Positions 26,901-48,159 of a stretch of 64,000 bases of DNA are shown piece after piece. The first letter of the stretch is position 1. Each line of letters opens with the position of its first letter. The stretch covers positions 24,999 to 88,998 of the forward strand of contig JASAMV010007160.1 of NCBI GenBank assembly GCA_030248065.1. Direction: 5' to 3'. This stretch comes from Rhynchonema sp. JSB1_4. Lineage: Eukaryota; Nematoda; Chromadorea; Monhysterida; Xyalidae. The notes under the pieces are model-generated. The model was not told the DNA's origin. It did not search any database and saw only the letters and a program-made list of their open reading frames with translations. Position numbers and translations under genes: made by a program.

Positions 26901-29900
26901 GTTTCTGGCTTGCGTGGCCTTTTGTTGTGGTTCTTTTTCGGTGCCATCAGATGACTGTCGCGTTGTGAACTTATGCGTGGTTCGATGAATCATTTGGCCG
27001 AAACAGCGCGAACAACAGCGTTCTTCAACGTACACGCACCTTTTTGGGACCAAAAGCGAATTTGCGAACCCGAGGTGGAGAGCAAATCTGAATTGCAGTG
27101 CGTTGCACAACATTGGTGTTCGCGTAAGCAAGCACGCAACGGTTTGACGGCAGCCAGGTCCAATTTGTTATCGTCGTTTTGCGCGGGAATTCGGTCATGC
27201 GTCACATTCGTGGCGATACGTCACTGATAGCTACGCATATATCTTGCGTTGTTTTGATTCTGTCGTTCTCAATTTGGTTTTCTCTCAGTTTTGGGTTCCA
27301 GTTGTGGGTGTAAAGGAGTATTACCCAACAGACATCAATGCGATTCAAATATCGCGCGTGAAACATCAGCTGCCAGCGTGTGATATCCATGGCAAACAAA
27401 CAATTTGTTTTTTTTTTGTTTTTCAGATGGACCGTGCTGCAGCCAGCCGTGCGCTGCAACGGTGCTTGTCGCATCTCAAGTACTTGAAACATCTGCAAGC
27501 CAGCACGACCGAGCGCACTGGCACTGCTGGTGATCAGAATGTGGTGAAAGGTAGGTGTGTTTTGACTGGAATTATGCCGCAAAACTGACACATATATATC
27601 GTCAAAATATCTGTGATTTTGAGGCGTATATTTGGCTGGATTGTGCTGTGATTGAAATGAGAACTGAAACATTTTCATTTGAACCCATTCCATTTTGAGG
27701 TAAAGGCAAACTACATCAACACGAGCCCGACTTCGAAGGTGGTGTGTATTCAAAACGAATAGAAAGAGAAAATCGTCATGCTCCATTTTGTATTCTTCAA
27801 CGTGTAACATTTCCCAAATCAGCAGCCACGACAGAATGTTTCACTATTTTGCCAGCTGCGAAATCGAGCTCATGTTGATGTAGTTTGCCTTACTTGTCAA
27901 AGCAACAATGAGATGGCTCTTGTCGACCGAATTACCACAACAATTTATTAGATACCGAAAACAGGTTTCTGTTTCAAGGTAAACCTACGACAAAAGAATT
28001 TCTTTGGTCCACAAGACTATCGGTTTTTGCAAGCATCTCTTCTCAAAGCAATCTCAAGTAGCAATTCTGCAGATTCATCAATGGGCGATTGTACAATATG
28101 CAAAGCACCACTCAGCCATCAATGGGCCATGTTCCGTTGTGGTCATTATTTCTGCATCGCTTGTGTGGATGTTTTGGTCCAACGGTTTGTTTGGTGTTTA
28201 TTAATTTGTTTTTTCATGTTTTTAGGAAATGCATTACCCTTTGCAATCGAAGCACGTAGCCAGCGCAGTGTTGTCATTCCCGCGTGAAACATCAGCTTCA
28301 TTTTCATGTTTTGTGTGCACTGGTCTTTTCTGGGCAGGCGAATCAGAATGAAGGCAAACTACGCCGACAAGAGCCCGATTTCGGATGTGTTTTGTGTTTT
28401 GAAAATGAAAGAAAGAGAAATTCCTCGTGCCTCCTTGTTGTACTCTTCAACGTGTCACATTTCCTGGATCAGCAGCCACGTATGAATGTTTCACCATCCT
28501 GCCAGCTTCGAAATCGGGCTCGTGTTAGCGTTGACGTAGTGTGTCCAAATGTGTTGCTGAATGGTTGTGAACCAAGAGAAATAAAACAATTATGCTTCTT
28601 TCCCTATCTATTTCTGATTATTACACGTTTCTCTCAGAATGCACGGTCTATCGAGCAACGCCAAATGCCCAGTTTGTCGTGAACACACGCCAAGGGTGCA
28701 GATTAGTTATGTGCAAATGAAGACACGTACGCAACTGAGGGACGGAAAGGGACGCAGGATCAAGGGAAATCATTCCACGAAGGTATGGGGGAAAGTATTG
28801 TGTTTCGTTCATATCTGGTTGAGTCATAACAAACAATACTGAATTTAACGTCGACCCATTGTGCTTATTCAGCAAGTAATTTTGGTTTACGTGCCCTACC
28901 CGCTTTCGCGTTAGCTTCGTGAAAAGTTTTTTTATGAATCTCGAAAAAATAATTCATGCAAGTCACGTGACAAATAGAAACCGATTCGCTGTTCACAGGA
29001 TCAATCGCATGATCCATAATTATGGGCTTATTGCATTCGCAGATCGAAGCCATCATTCACTGCCTTCTATCGCTGCCGATCAATGCCAAATGTCTGGTGT
29101 TCTCGACGTGGCACGCCGTGTTGCTGGTGCTGAGCGCTGCGTTGACACAGAATGGCGTGAAACATCAACTGTTGCTCAACGCACACAACAGACAACACAC
29201 GATCAATCGATTCCGGAGTGCTGATGGCGAAAATGTAGGTTTTTTTGGGGTTGTAGTTTTTCTGGGTTTGGAAAACTTGTTTTGCTGGCATGATCGCAAT
29301 ATTCAGGTGTTCTTATTTTTTAAATGGACCTAAAAGGTGAAAAGTCATACGTTGAAAATCAATTTTATTCCCGAAATAGCGGTTTGTTCGAACAATGTTC
29401 CGAACTGCGCTCCACGTCCTCTTTGCAATATCTGTGACGTTCAGTGTAGTTCCTGGGGGGGGAGGGGGGTCCCCCCCTAAGGTACACTAACCGCCGCGAC
29501 CAAGGTACACTAGTACACTAACCGCCGCGCCAGGTACACTAACCGCCTCAATTTTTGCCTAAAATAGGCAATTTTAGGCCTAAAATGGGCATTTTTAGGC
29601 CTAAAACGGGTGATTTTTAGGTCAATGTTGTCAAAAGTCGCCAAAATACCCTTTTTATGGAGAATTTTTTTCCAAAAAGGGCCAAAAATCGGTCAAATTT
29701 TCTACCTCAAAAAGTGACTTTTCCTGAATTTGGGTCTTCCCCCCCTTCCCCCCAGGGAGGTACACTAACCGCCGCACGAAAAAAAGGGGTAGGTACACTA
29801 ACCGCCGCGCCGGACCAGGAACTACACTGGTGACGTTGCACCGCAGAATAGCCTTGTTTGACTGCTGTGATCGCGTGCTGAAATATGCAGGTCATGTGAA

Positions 29901-31106
29901 TGAACAACCTTCAGAAATTTCTAATTATAATTATCGCAGCCCCATTACAACAACCAACCACCAGAGCTGCACGGCCAGGGCCAATGCAAACTTTTACTCA
30001 GCACGTCACATTCAGTGTCCACCATGTTTGTCGGTTTTGGACGAGCTTTCTGAACCATCACCACCACAGGTTCTGCTGTTGCCGATCACTAGCGGTGCGC
30101 GTGGACTGAATCTGATCGAAGCGACGCACGTTGTGTTGTGCGAACCGCTGATGGACGTCAGCGTGGAGCAGCAGGCGATTGGCCGAGTGCACAGGATTGG
30201 ACAGACGCGCACAACGCACGTGCATCGATTGATGGTTGGTGGCGTGGGTGGTGGTGGATAGAAATATAAGAGCTTGCCCTCTCAGCGCTGGAAGGGCTAA
30301 ATTCGGAGAAACTCGAACACTTCACTGTTTACCAAAACCCCGAACTTTCTTGTGGCTGTTTGCAATGCGTGAAGAATCCTGCTGAGCTGGCTGAAACATT
30401 TGCTCAGCCCCGCCAAACCTTGAAACAGCCCACAACTCGGCTTGTGTACAGGTTGTATTTCTCCATCCAAAAATATTTTTGAAAGTTCATGCTCGCGTAG
30501 ATCGACTTCATACACGTTGCTCGCGATGAACATAGCAAACGTAAAATATTATATCAGCATATGATTAGTGCGCTTGGTTGAAAGCAAAGGCAAACTACGC
30601 CAGCACGAGCCCGATGTCGCACCTGGCAGAATTGTGAAACATTCTGACGTGGCTGCTGATTTGGGAAATGCTACACGTTGAAGAATACAAAGTGGAGCAT
30701 GATGATTTTCTCTTTCTATTCGTTGTGAATACAAACCACTTTCGAAATCGGGCTCGTGTTGGTGTAGTTTGACTTTATGTTTGTGATTGAGCTCGACTTG
30801 GAAGCCAATTCGAATGAGATCAAAATTGCTGAGATTCTGCCTCCTTCTTGTGTCGTTCATAAAACATTTTTCTGTCGACTTCGTTGCCAGGAGTTTTGAC
30901 TGTCGCATATTAAAAAAATGAACAAAATATCAGATGAACTTTCACAGGTGCGCAATTCGATCGAACAACGCATCTATGATTTGATGGATCACACACAGCA
31001 TGAGAGCACTGACGAGCTGCCTGGCCACCATGAGGATGATTCGCTGGGATTCCATGATACGTCGAGAATGACGTTGAATGATATCAAGCTGTTGTTCGCT
31101 GATTGA
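5722..31106 (+). CDS. SHPRH: SHPRH-like SNF2 helicase / RING E3 ubiquitin ligase (30 exons)
   Basis: The family adds K63-linked ubiquitin chains to PCNA in DNA-damage tolerance. Exons: 5722-6108, 7247-7633, 8501-8677, 9226-9409, 9760-9953, 10785-10970, 11229-11342, 11605-11712, 15395-15521, 15590-15654, 17698-17818, 18244-18410, 18802-18920, 19026-19104, 19704-19792, 19871-19965, 20407-20576, 21011-21181, 21860-22011, 22941-23129, 23660-23731, 24077-24209, 24979-25133, 26602-26842, 27427-27550, 28073-28184, 28638-28782, 29043-29234, 30070-30234, 30948-31106. All junctions keep phase and give 4,779 nt (about 1,592 aa). Walker [14 protein letters not shown] is near residues 380-392, the PHD finger near 496-539, DEAQ at 647-650, RING at 1342-1386 and [11 protein letters not shown] near 1520-1530. 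The order matches vertebrate SHPRH (about 1,680 aa). I see no H15 linker-histone domain. The start ATG has a good context (ACAAAATGG); the first two exons are the least certain. Confidence 0.9.
6176..6530. mobile_element. hAT-like MITE, CAGTGTAGTTCCTGG family, copy 2 (intron 1)
   Basis: Inverted ends CAGTGTAGTTCCTGG, flanked by GTGCGTAC and GTGCATAC (7 of 8 bases identical), which implies an older insertion. It lies in the first intron of the helicase gene. Confidence 0.8.
6546..7013. mobile_element. hAT-like MITE, CAGTGTTGGAGG family (intron 1)
   Basis: Ends CAGTGTTGGAGG and CTTCCAACACTG with a perfect 8-bp duplication CTTATGCT (6,538-6,545 and 7,014-7,021). Both subterminal regions carry GGGATACCTACTGTACC units and the middle carries the GCGCGC hairpin core (about 6,751-6,770). 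It inserted immediately beside the previous element. Confidence 0.85.
7978..8339. mobile_element. Mariner-like MITE (TA target) in intron 2
   Basis: Short inverted ends TATACTGGCGGA and TCCGCCAGTGTATA flank a T-rich interior with AAAAACCGG and CCGGTTTTT arms. TA flanks suggest a Tc1/mariner-type non-autonomous element. No transposase is present. Confidence 0.6.
9760..9953 (+). CDS. SHPRH: Helicase exon 5: SNF2 Walker A
   Basis: This exon encodes [22 protein letters not shown], written here in parts: [13 protein letters not shown] then VEMLALTLL. That is SNF2 motif I and the following helix. The acceptor is TTCGCAG. It joins exon 4 through a split codon (T+GT). The donor chosen is GTTGAT at 9,954, which keeps phase with exon 6. 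The more canonical-looking GTATGC at 9,965 would break the frame. Confidence 0.85.
10123..10495. repeat. A/T-rich foldback repeat in intron 5
   Basis: The stretch between near-identical ATTGCTCTG termini contains AAAACG/CGTTTT-type arms in opposite orientation, so it can form a long hairpin. The boundaries and family are uncertain. It is followed by a truncated GC-rich repeat at about 10,527-10,605. Confidence 0.45.
10785..11342 (+). CDS. SHPRH: Helicase exons 6-7: basic linker and PHD finger
   Basis: Exon 6 (10,785-10,970) encodes a lysine/arginine-rich linker and the first zinc pair ([10 protein letters not shown]). Exon 7 (11,229-11,342) supplies ACPSC, WQHRVC and LCPKC, completing a C4HC3 PHD finger. 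The linker occupies the place where vertebrate SHPRH has a linker-histone H15 domain, and no H15-like sequence is visible. Both junctions are phase 0. Confidence 0.85.
12746..13024 (+). CDS. 55-aa predicted protein: hydrophobic N-terminus plus single C2H2 zinc finger (two exons)
   Basis: Exon 1 (12,746-12,818) encodes [18 protein letters not shown] and six more residues, a strong signal-peptide or membrane-anchor-like segment, and ends at a GTTAGT donor in phase 1. Exon 2 (12,930-13,024) follows a TTTTTGCAG acceptor, restores the frame through a split arginine codon, and ends at TGA. It encodes PYVCDIC, twelve residues, then HMWFAH, which is exactly C-x2-C-x12-H-x4-H. An AATAAA lies 214 bases after the stop. 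The gene is nested in helicase intron 8 on the same strand. A secretory-type leader on a lone C2H2 finger is unusual, and I do not recognise the protein. It could be a fragment of a larger gene or an alternative helicase 3' end. Confidence 0.5.
13238..13243 (+). terminator. Possible polyadenylation signal AATAAA of the nested zinc-finger gene
   Basis: AATAAA lies 214 bases downstream of the zinc-finger stop codon. The sequence around it (13,198-13,320) is partly repeated at 14,850-15,020, where the hexamer is not conserved. Confidence 0.3.
13885..13990. mobile_element. Truncated GGCCCG-family MITE
   Basis: It begins CAGAGGTGGGAATCGGG like the 185-624 element and runs about 100 bases before diverging. 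It is a one-ended or internally deleted copy. Confidence 0.6.
14048..14255. mobile_element. Palindromic MITE, AGGCCGCACTC ends
   Basis: The left arm AGGCCGCACTC plus ACAAACGCGAAAAGCG is matched by the inverse arm ending GAGTGCGGCCCT, with TA on both sides. The internal loop is short. It codes for nothing. Confidence 0.65.
14301..14371 (-). other. tRNA-like segment, probably a tRNA-derived SINE head
   Basis: On the minus strand, TAGCACAGTGGC (A-box-like) and AGTTCGAAGC (B-box-like) occur at near-tRNA spacing. The acceptor stem does not pair and I cannot place a proper anticodon loop, so it is not a functional tRNA gene. Confidence 0.4.
14850..15020. repeat. Partial duplicate of 13,198-13,320
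   Basis: Shared stretches include TTGGACTATTTGCAATATTT and GGTTGCTGC/GGTCACTGC followed by CGGCTGAGAA. The first copy lies immediately downstream of the zinc-finger gene. The second has a short internal tandem duplication. Confidence 0.6.
15892..16293. mobile_element. Mariner-like MITE, TTGGTCGCACA ends, variant interior
   Basis: The ends TTGGTCGCACATTGACTATA and its near-inverse are flanked by TA. The interior differs from the copies at 19,381, 39,492 and 51,639, so this is a separate subfamily with the same termini. A further lone end occurs near 15,812. Confidence 0.7.
16851..17264. mobile_element. TTGGTCGCACA-family MITE, 5'-truncated, with a nested foldback element
   Basis: The interior matches the 51,639-51,912 copy but the left terminus is missing. 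It is interrupted by the palindromic element at 16,942-17,113. The right end ATTGTGCGACTAA is intact. Confidence 0.7.
16942..17113. mobile_element. Palindromic foldback MITE (CTCTGACAATTCTTTTGGG ends), copy 1, nested
   Basis: Two arms of about 80 bp are almost perfect inverse repeats separated by a few bases. TATA is duplicated on both sides (16,938-16,941 and 17,114-17,117). It sits inside a different MITE. Sister copies are near 45,136-45,353 and 51,379-51,546. Confidence 0.85.
17698..18410 (+). CDS. SHPRH: Helicase exons 11-12: DEAQ box
   Basis: Exon 11 (17,698-17,818) encodes [11 protein letters not shown] and [10 protein letters not shown], which are SNF2 motifs II and III. Exon 12 (18,244-18,410) encodes [13 protein letters not shown] and [11 protein letters not shown], matching the SHPRH sequence after motif III. 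The DEAQ rather than DEAH box is typical of SHPRH. Confidence 0.9.
19381..19654. mobile_element. TTGGTCGCACA-family MITE (inverted) in helicase intron 14
   Basis: Termini TTGGTTGCACAATGAC and its inverse, with TA duplicated. The interior is the reverse complement of the 51,639-51,912 copy, including the tRNA-like TAGCACAGTGGTTAAGAG. Confidence 0.8.
20837..20923. repeat. (TA)n microsatellite
   Basis: About 43 uninterrupted TA units in helicase intron 17. The long I/Y reading frames on both strands are artefacts. Confidence 0.95.
21226..21490. mobile_element. GC-rich foldback MITE, TAGTGTAGTGGCAGG type (intron 18)
   Basis: The left end TAGTGTAGTGGCAGGC and right end GGCACTATACTG are imperfect inverses. 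The interior has AAGGTACCC units and a degenerate GCGCGC hairpin core at about 21,418-21,436. I found no clear target duplication. Confidence 0.55.
21681..21703 (+). repeat. Dispersed 23-bp motif (long form)
   Basis: CTGATGTTTCACC followed by GTTGAACGAC, in helicase intron 18. It is one of seven long copies with a conserved CTGATGTTTCAC half and a GAAYGAC half. Confidence 0.7.
23191..23212 (+). repeat. Dispersed 23-bp motif (long form)
   Basis: TGATGTTTCACCC followed by GAGCATGAC, in helicase intron 20. Confidence 0.65.
24508..24530 (+). repeat. Dispersed 23-bp motif (long form)
   Basis: CTGATGTTTCACCC followed by GCGAATGAC, in helicase intron 22. Confidence 0.7.
25212..26140. mobile_element. 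CCGTTTTTTTCCG foldback MITE with TATACTTGCG ends, interrupted by a TTAA element
   Basis: Ends TATACTTGCG and CGCAAGTATA with a perfect 8-bp duplication ATGAAATG (25,204-25,211 and 26,141-26,148). The arms are strings of AAAAACCG and CGGTTTTT. An uninterrupted copy lies at 33,141-33,565. In this copy 505 bp are inserted at its single TTAA. Confidence 0.85.
25311..25815. mobile_element. TTAA-targeting (piggyBac-like) palindromic MITE
   Basis: It is flanked by TTAA at 25,307-25,310 and 25,812-25,815. The intact sister element has one TTAA at this point. The ends AGCGGGAAACCGTATATC and the inverse of ACAGGGCAACCGGATATC match imperfectly, and the interior is also palindromic around about 25,530. 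TTAA duplication is characteristic of piggyBac elements. Confidence 0.8.
27705..27889. mobile_element. GGCAAACTACGCC-ended MITE, copy 1
   Basis: About 185 bp with inverted ends GGCAAACTACNYCAACACG. It lies in helicase intron 25. The family has five copies here (27.7, 28.35, 30.6, 36.5 and 50.8 kb). Confidence 0.8.
28073..28782 (+). CDS. SHPRH: Helicase exons 26-27: C3HC4 RING finger
   Basis: Exon 26 (28,073-28,184) has CTIC, then [10 protein letters not shown]. Exon 27 (28,638-28,782) has KCPVC. All eight zinc ligands (C-x2-C, C-x-H, C-x2-C, C-x2-C) are present, so the E3 ligase activity is probably intact. Confidence 0.9.
28273..28295 (-). repeat. Dispersed 23-bp motif (long form)
   Basis: On the minus strand it reads CTGATGTTTCACGC then GGGAATGAC. 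It lies in helicase intron 26. Confidence 0.7.
28353..28540. mobile_element. GGCAAACTACGCC-ended MITE, copy 2
   Basis: Same orientation and interior as the 27,705 copy. The right end is degraded. It lies in helicase intron 26. Confidence 0.7.
29442..29829. mobile_element. hAT-like MITE, CAGTGTAGTTCCTGG family, copy 3
   Basis: Perfect 8-bp duplication GTGACGTT at 29,434-29,441 and 29,830-29,837. The interior has GGTACACTAACCGCCGC units. It lies in helicase intron 28. Confidence 0.88.
30070..30234 (+). CDS. SHPRH: Helicase exon 29: SNF2 motifs V-VI
   Basis: This exon encodes [15 protein letters not shown] and [14 protein letters not shown], the C-terminal helicase lobe motifs that contact ATP and DNA. 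It joins exon 28 (VFSTWH) and the final exon in phase 0. Confidence 0.92.
30589..30773. mobile_element. GGCAAACTACGCC-ended MITE, copy 3 (inverted)
   Basis: The reverse complement of the 27,705 interior, with ends GGCAAACTACGCCAGCACG and an inverse GTGTAGTTTGAC. It lies in the last helicase intron. Confidence 0.78.
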
Positions 31107-31770
31107 GTACGATTGGGTGAACGTTTGAGAATACTGGTCCAATCTATTTATACGGGTACTGTACTTGTGTTTATTTTGCCCTGCTTTTTCATTGCTGTTC
31201 ATACTGTTTTTTTTACAAATTAGTTTGTTTGGTAGCATGACCGTTTGTTAGTTGCAATGCAATTGTTGCAAAATTGTGATCTTTATTTCCCTGGCTGTCA
31301 CTATGAGCTTTCTTCGGCATAGTATTTTACTGGCTGTTGTCTTTTTTTATCTCGTTTTGTACAGTCCTGGCTGTTGCTGTTGTTTGATAAAAATATTTCA
31401 AATCAGGTTTACCAATGTTATGCATAACTTTACTTTGGATGAGGTTTTCTAACCTTGTGCTCTGAAAGTAGAGCGCTACTGACGTGTTTTCGCTTTCTGT
31501 GCCTGTTCAGCATGGCTTTCAATCATAGTATGCGCAGTGACCTATTTTGTGTTCTATTAGTTCATTAATTATTCATGCACGCACTACGCTGTTATGTTTG
31601 TGCACTATAGATTCAGGTATACAGCTCATAAAGTCAGAGAAGACCCATTCGGCTCAATTTTAGCGACCCATTGGGCTCAATTTTAGCTAACATGAAGTGC
31701 ACGCCAAAACTTAAAAAATTATATTTTGTCCATTTTTTGCAGTGCGCATCCACCCGCCGTCAATCTAATC
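31107..31770. other. Intergenic region between helicase and ankyrin genes
   Basis: T-rich sequence with no recognised gene. A CAG acceptor at 31,740-31,742 precedes the ankyrin start exon, which suggests an upstream non-coding exon or a trans-splice acceptor. Confidence 0.35.
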
Positions 31771-44063
<12,293 letters not shown>

Positions 44064-44543
44064 GTATATGTGTCGTTCTTATTGTTGTCACATCAGAAGC
44101 CAGAATTTTTTTTATCGATCATTTGGATCGGTTGTTTATTTTTTGATCGGCACATGCAACCGGATGGCTTACAGAAAACCATCCGATTGAACCTTCTTCC
44201 AAGGATTTTTTTCTTGGGGTGATAATACACAAACACCACGACATTAATGTGATGACATGACATGCCAGTGTGAAGTCTTCTGATGGGATGCTGTGTGTGA
44301 CTCACTTTATTGTTGTTGTTGCTGTTGCTCTCAAATGGCGCATGAAACAATACAAACGTACATGTCCACAAATGCTGGGTCCGAAAGAATACAAAAGGCT
44401 GGGTTGACAGCTTACTACGGACATGAGAAATAATTACAAACTAATTATAATGAAACCACATGATTACAAAAGAAAGATGAGCCGCCAAGGGGCACTGCCG
44501 AGCTCGGAGGGGTGCATATTCCACCATTCCATATTCTCGACAG

Positions 44544-44681
44544 TCCTCCTTGGTTGATTTGTCCGTCATTTGCGTGTCACATGGCGATTGTGCTATTCGG
44601 CTGACGAGCGGGGGGCACAACGTCACGCCGATGGTCTCGAATACCCCGCGAAACCTAGGCGTAGACAGGACTCCAAATTAA
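44544..44681 (+). CDS. Possible alternative terminal exon of the ankyrin gene
   Basis: It follows a TCGACAG acceptor and reads 45 codons in phase 0 to a TAA, so it could directly follow the 43,977-44,063 exon. No domain is recognisable. Either this or the 51,213 exon continues the gene, possibly as alternative ends. Confidence 0.3.
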   Translation, partial: SSLVDLSVICVSHGDCAIRLTSGGHNVTPMVSNTPRNLGVDRTPN

Positions 44682-45135
44682 TGTTTTCAATAATTTGCTT
44701 AATACAACAGTTACACAATGCTCTCGCATCCCTCACCATTTGGCGACGTGGCCTGGCGTCCCCAGGCTGCCGTGAATGCGCATCGAAGGGCCATCGCCGC
44801 ATCCATCCGTTGACCGCACTCGGACGCGGCGGTTGTGTTGAGCCAATTCGCATTCTGTTCTGCACTGCGAAGAAAACAAAAAGTCTCGGTTTGATCCCAT
44901 TGTGGCACGATTACGACAAAAAGCGGACAAAAACCACAAATCATGTGCGGACGAAGCCTTGTGATTATAGTTCCCAGTTGCTTTGTGAAAAGTAGGTATC
45001 AGCTACAAATTCTTTTCGGAAGTCGGAAATCAGCCTTGCAGGGCAGCATTTTAGTGACCGACAAAACAAAGAAATTTCAATCTGAAGAAAGGAATTTGAT
45101 GTGTAACAGTGAAACACGTGTATGACGAAGGTATA

Positions 45136-45353
45136 CTCTGACAATGCTCTTGGGAGAAACTTTTCAAACGCGTTGGATGATCCGTGCGCTCATTATGCTT
45201 ATATATTAGCTGCAGGGGTCACGTGACTGCCAGGCACTCAACCCAGGAGTCTAGCGAAACGCTACGAAACTCATCTGGCTGCGCCAGTTGCGTGCGCCTT
45301 ACGGATCAGGCAACGCGTTCAAAAAGTTCCTCCCAAAAGTATTGTCTGTCAGC
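45136..45353. mobile_element. Palindromic foldback MITE (CTCTGACAATTC family), copy 2
   Basis: Arms similar to 16,942-17,113 but more diverged and with a different centre. TATA precedes the left end. Confidence 0.7.
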
Positions 45354-45471
45354 ATTGTGTATAAATGCCTCCTTTACATTGAAACAGACGCGGAGACAAA
45401 TGTCAGATGTATAAAAAAGCGTATCGTAATGGTGCAACACGTGTAATGAATTCAACTGTTTTTATAGTGTC

Positions 45472-47321
45472 GTTTCGATCGCTTCACGCTTTTGAAGCAC
45501 AAAGACACGTTGTTTTTGCCCACTCTTTTTCTTATTGTGGTACGCTGCGTTCCATTGACGCGACAGAGCGTTCTGGTAGATTTGGTTCACGTTTTGCGGC
45601 GCTGAAATGTTCAGCCCTTGTTCATTTTGGCAACCAGTGGGATGGGTATCTTTCTGTACATCAGCAAAAAATATGAAAAATTTGACCATGTCTTGGAACA
45701 TAAATCCATTTGGCCTTAAAATCAACACTTTTTAGTTGATTACCCGGACATGGTAGACAATATAGCTGACCCAAGTTTTGGAGGATGATTACCCCCGTGC
45801 CCCCTTCAACTACGTCACTGAACATACTGTTCTCGTACATACCTGAGGCTCCGGGTTCCACGGCAGCCAGCGGTGAAGTGTGCTGGTGGACAGGCGCTGG
45901 CACGACAGCATTGTCAGCCACGCCATGTGAACACAAACCCGAACTCGATGGCATCACCTGAGCGCATGACGTCCTTGTTGACTATTCGAAACTTCACTCA
46001 AATGCGAAACTTGAGAATAAACAATCTTGAATTTGACCAACAGCGTAGCTGGCAGTATAATGCCGAAACACCACATGAACAGAATGTCGGCGATCGTGGT
46101 AAATGCGCGGTTCAGGACGGGCAACTCATTTTTATTGAATGCGAGGCGGGCGACTGTTTGCAACGGTGCAGCGATAAAACTGATGCCGTAACGGATTCGT
46201 AGACATCTGAGGAGCCAGTCAGCTCACTATCAATCGGCAATAAAAAAAATCGACATGGTGATGCCTGCGAGGCACAGATTAATCAACTCACAGTCTAATC
46301 GTGCCAAGCGTTCGCAGTGACTGCTTTAGAAACACTCGCATTTCCAGACTCTGGTTCGCGCCGGGTTTCTTGAACTCTTCGTAGACGGTGCGTGCTCTCC
46401 AGCAGACGTATTCGGACAACACAAACTTTGTTATGTGCTGCACGATCGTGATTGTGGTGGCCAGGTTGATGGCGGGATAATCCAGCGATCGGAGTGGCTC
46501 CAACACGTGCGTTCTGGTAACGGAGCGCTTGATTGAAGCAGTCCGGTTTGTCATGAGTGTCCTATTTATATTCACACCTGTGACACCAGATAGTCGGCTT
46601 TATCACCCGTTGATACCGATTGGCCAGCACCACGGACATGCTGAAGTACAGACTGGCCGCCAGCCAGACAGCTGTCAGCGTGACAACAGCAAACTTCTTG
46701 CGTTGGCTGCTTGAAGGGACGCGATTTGTTGTCGCAGCTGAATGTTGTTCGGTATCGTGATTGTTCGGTGAACTACAAGTTGTGTAGGAGCAATCGGTAA
46801 ACACTCACACAAAGTTTACGACAGACATAGCACCGTTCAATCGCCAGTCCGATCACCGTGAACTGCACGACGTCGCTGAGAAGGAATGAGCCACCGCTGC
46901 GCCACATGCATTCCACAGATGTGCGCTGTGGGGATGGTGTTCAATTGCGGATTATGGGAAATAGGACAACAAGGTCGACGTTGAGTTACCTGATCCCAGT
47001 TGGGCGCTTTGAGCAGCATGTGAACTGCGATTATGATCCGATCGACGGCAATCGCCAAAATCAGCACGCTCATCTGGAAAATGCATGACATTTGGTGATT
47101 TTACGATAAGTGTACCACTTATATTGTAGTCCACCTGCCTGATACATCAACGGCTTAACGTCGACAGCCAGTGAGACGTTGCGGTGCAGTTGTTTGAACC
47201 AAACGAGTGATACCAGAACGCTGCACAAACTGACGGCGATGAGCAAGCACATGGCCGTGAGCAATGGCCATGTAATGTCAGATGCTGGCCAGGCGCCGGC
47301 AGTAATGTTGGCGGAATTCAT
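45472..47321 (-). CDS. Seven-transmembrane receptor, copy A (splice and frame defects)
   Basis: Exons in transcription order: 47321-47139, 47073-46990, 46925-46809, about 46700-46578, 46513-46292, 46206-46026, 45957-45843, 45649-45472. Several have exactly the lengths of copy B (183, 84, 117, 222 and 181 nt). Conserved features include WFKQLHRNV after helix 1, AIERCYVC after helix 3 and EYVCWRARTVYEEFKK after helix 5. The family resembles nematode-type chemosensory serpentine receptors only in a general way, and I cannot assign a subfamily. Oddities: the exon-1 donor is GC, the exon-6 donor is AT where copy B has GT, and exon 4 has a 2-nt length difference that breaks the frame if the copy-B acceptor is used. 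It may be a decaying paralogue. Confidence 0.6.
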
Positions 47322-48159
47322 ATTGATTTTGCTCAACATTGGTTTTCAGCAGAATAAGCCATGAACGGTTGCTTTAAACAAAATGTGCTGTGACTGAGAT
47401 GTTAGATTCAATAAAAACAACGAAAATTTGATCACTTTGAACATTCGATGTACGTCTTACCCATGAGTAATCCACCATGCGAATTTGATCATACATACAA
47501 AATGGCAGACCAAGAAAATTGCATTAATTCGGCCCGTGTATTATTCTTGCTTTGTCCCTGCGAAATGATAGATTTGAGACTGATAATTCTTTGTTGCTGT
47601 GCGACATCGACCGGCAATTGACGATTGCACAGCAGCGATGAACAGGTGCTTTATACAGCCATCAAGCACTAACAGCAATTAAGCCAATGCAATCATAACA
47701 TAAACAAGATAATCATGTTATTACTCATGTTGTTGTCATTTTGCTACATTAAAATTTCTTGCCAGGTCGAAGAAAAAATTAAATAACCTACGGTGAGCCG
47801 CTAAAAAGCCGATAAATGTGTATTGGTGCATCTGAGCGTTCAGAAAGAGGGACAAAGCAGCCTGTTTCGGCCCGGCGTATATTTTATAGCTTAAAGGTCA
47901 TTCCGGGAAAGGCATGATGATTGGTTGTGAGCCAAGCTGCATTCGATGACACGGCCCAGTACACGAGCGAAAATTTTCTCTCTCGCGGCAAAAGGGTAGA
48001 ACGTGCTTTTGGTGCATGGCACATGAGTCCTCTATGGGATCCTCCCCCGATACTCGGGTGTGGCGGGCAGAAACATGCCACTTCGTGCCGTTTCGTTCGT
48101 GGTGGGCCACGAATGGCTTACGCTGTTTCAGGTGCGCAGCACAATGACAAATGTGAGTC
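47322..48159. other. Spacer between the two receptor genes
   Basis: I see no gene in this spacer. A TATATTTTATA at about 47,878 is on the wrong side to be decisive for copy A. Confidence 0.3.

Noticed and set aside
44570..44995. 141-aa plus-strand frame and overlapping minus frames
   Set aside because: No family resemblance on either strand and no supported splice context. Only a short alternative terminal exon in another frame is retained, at low confidence.
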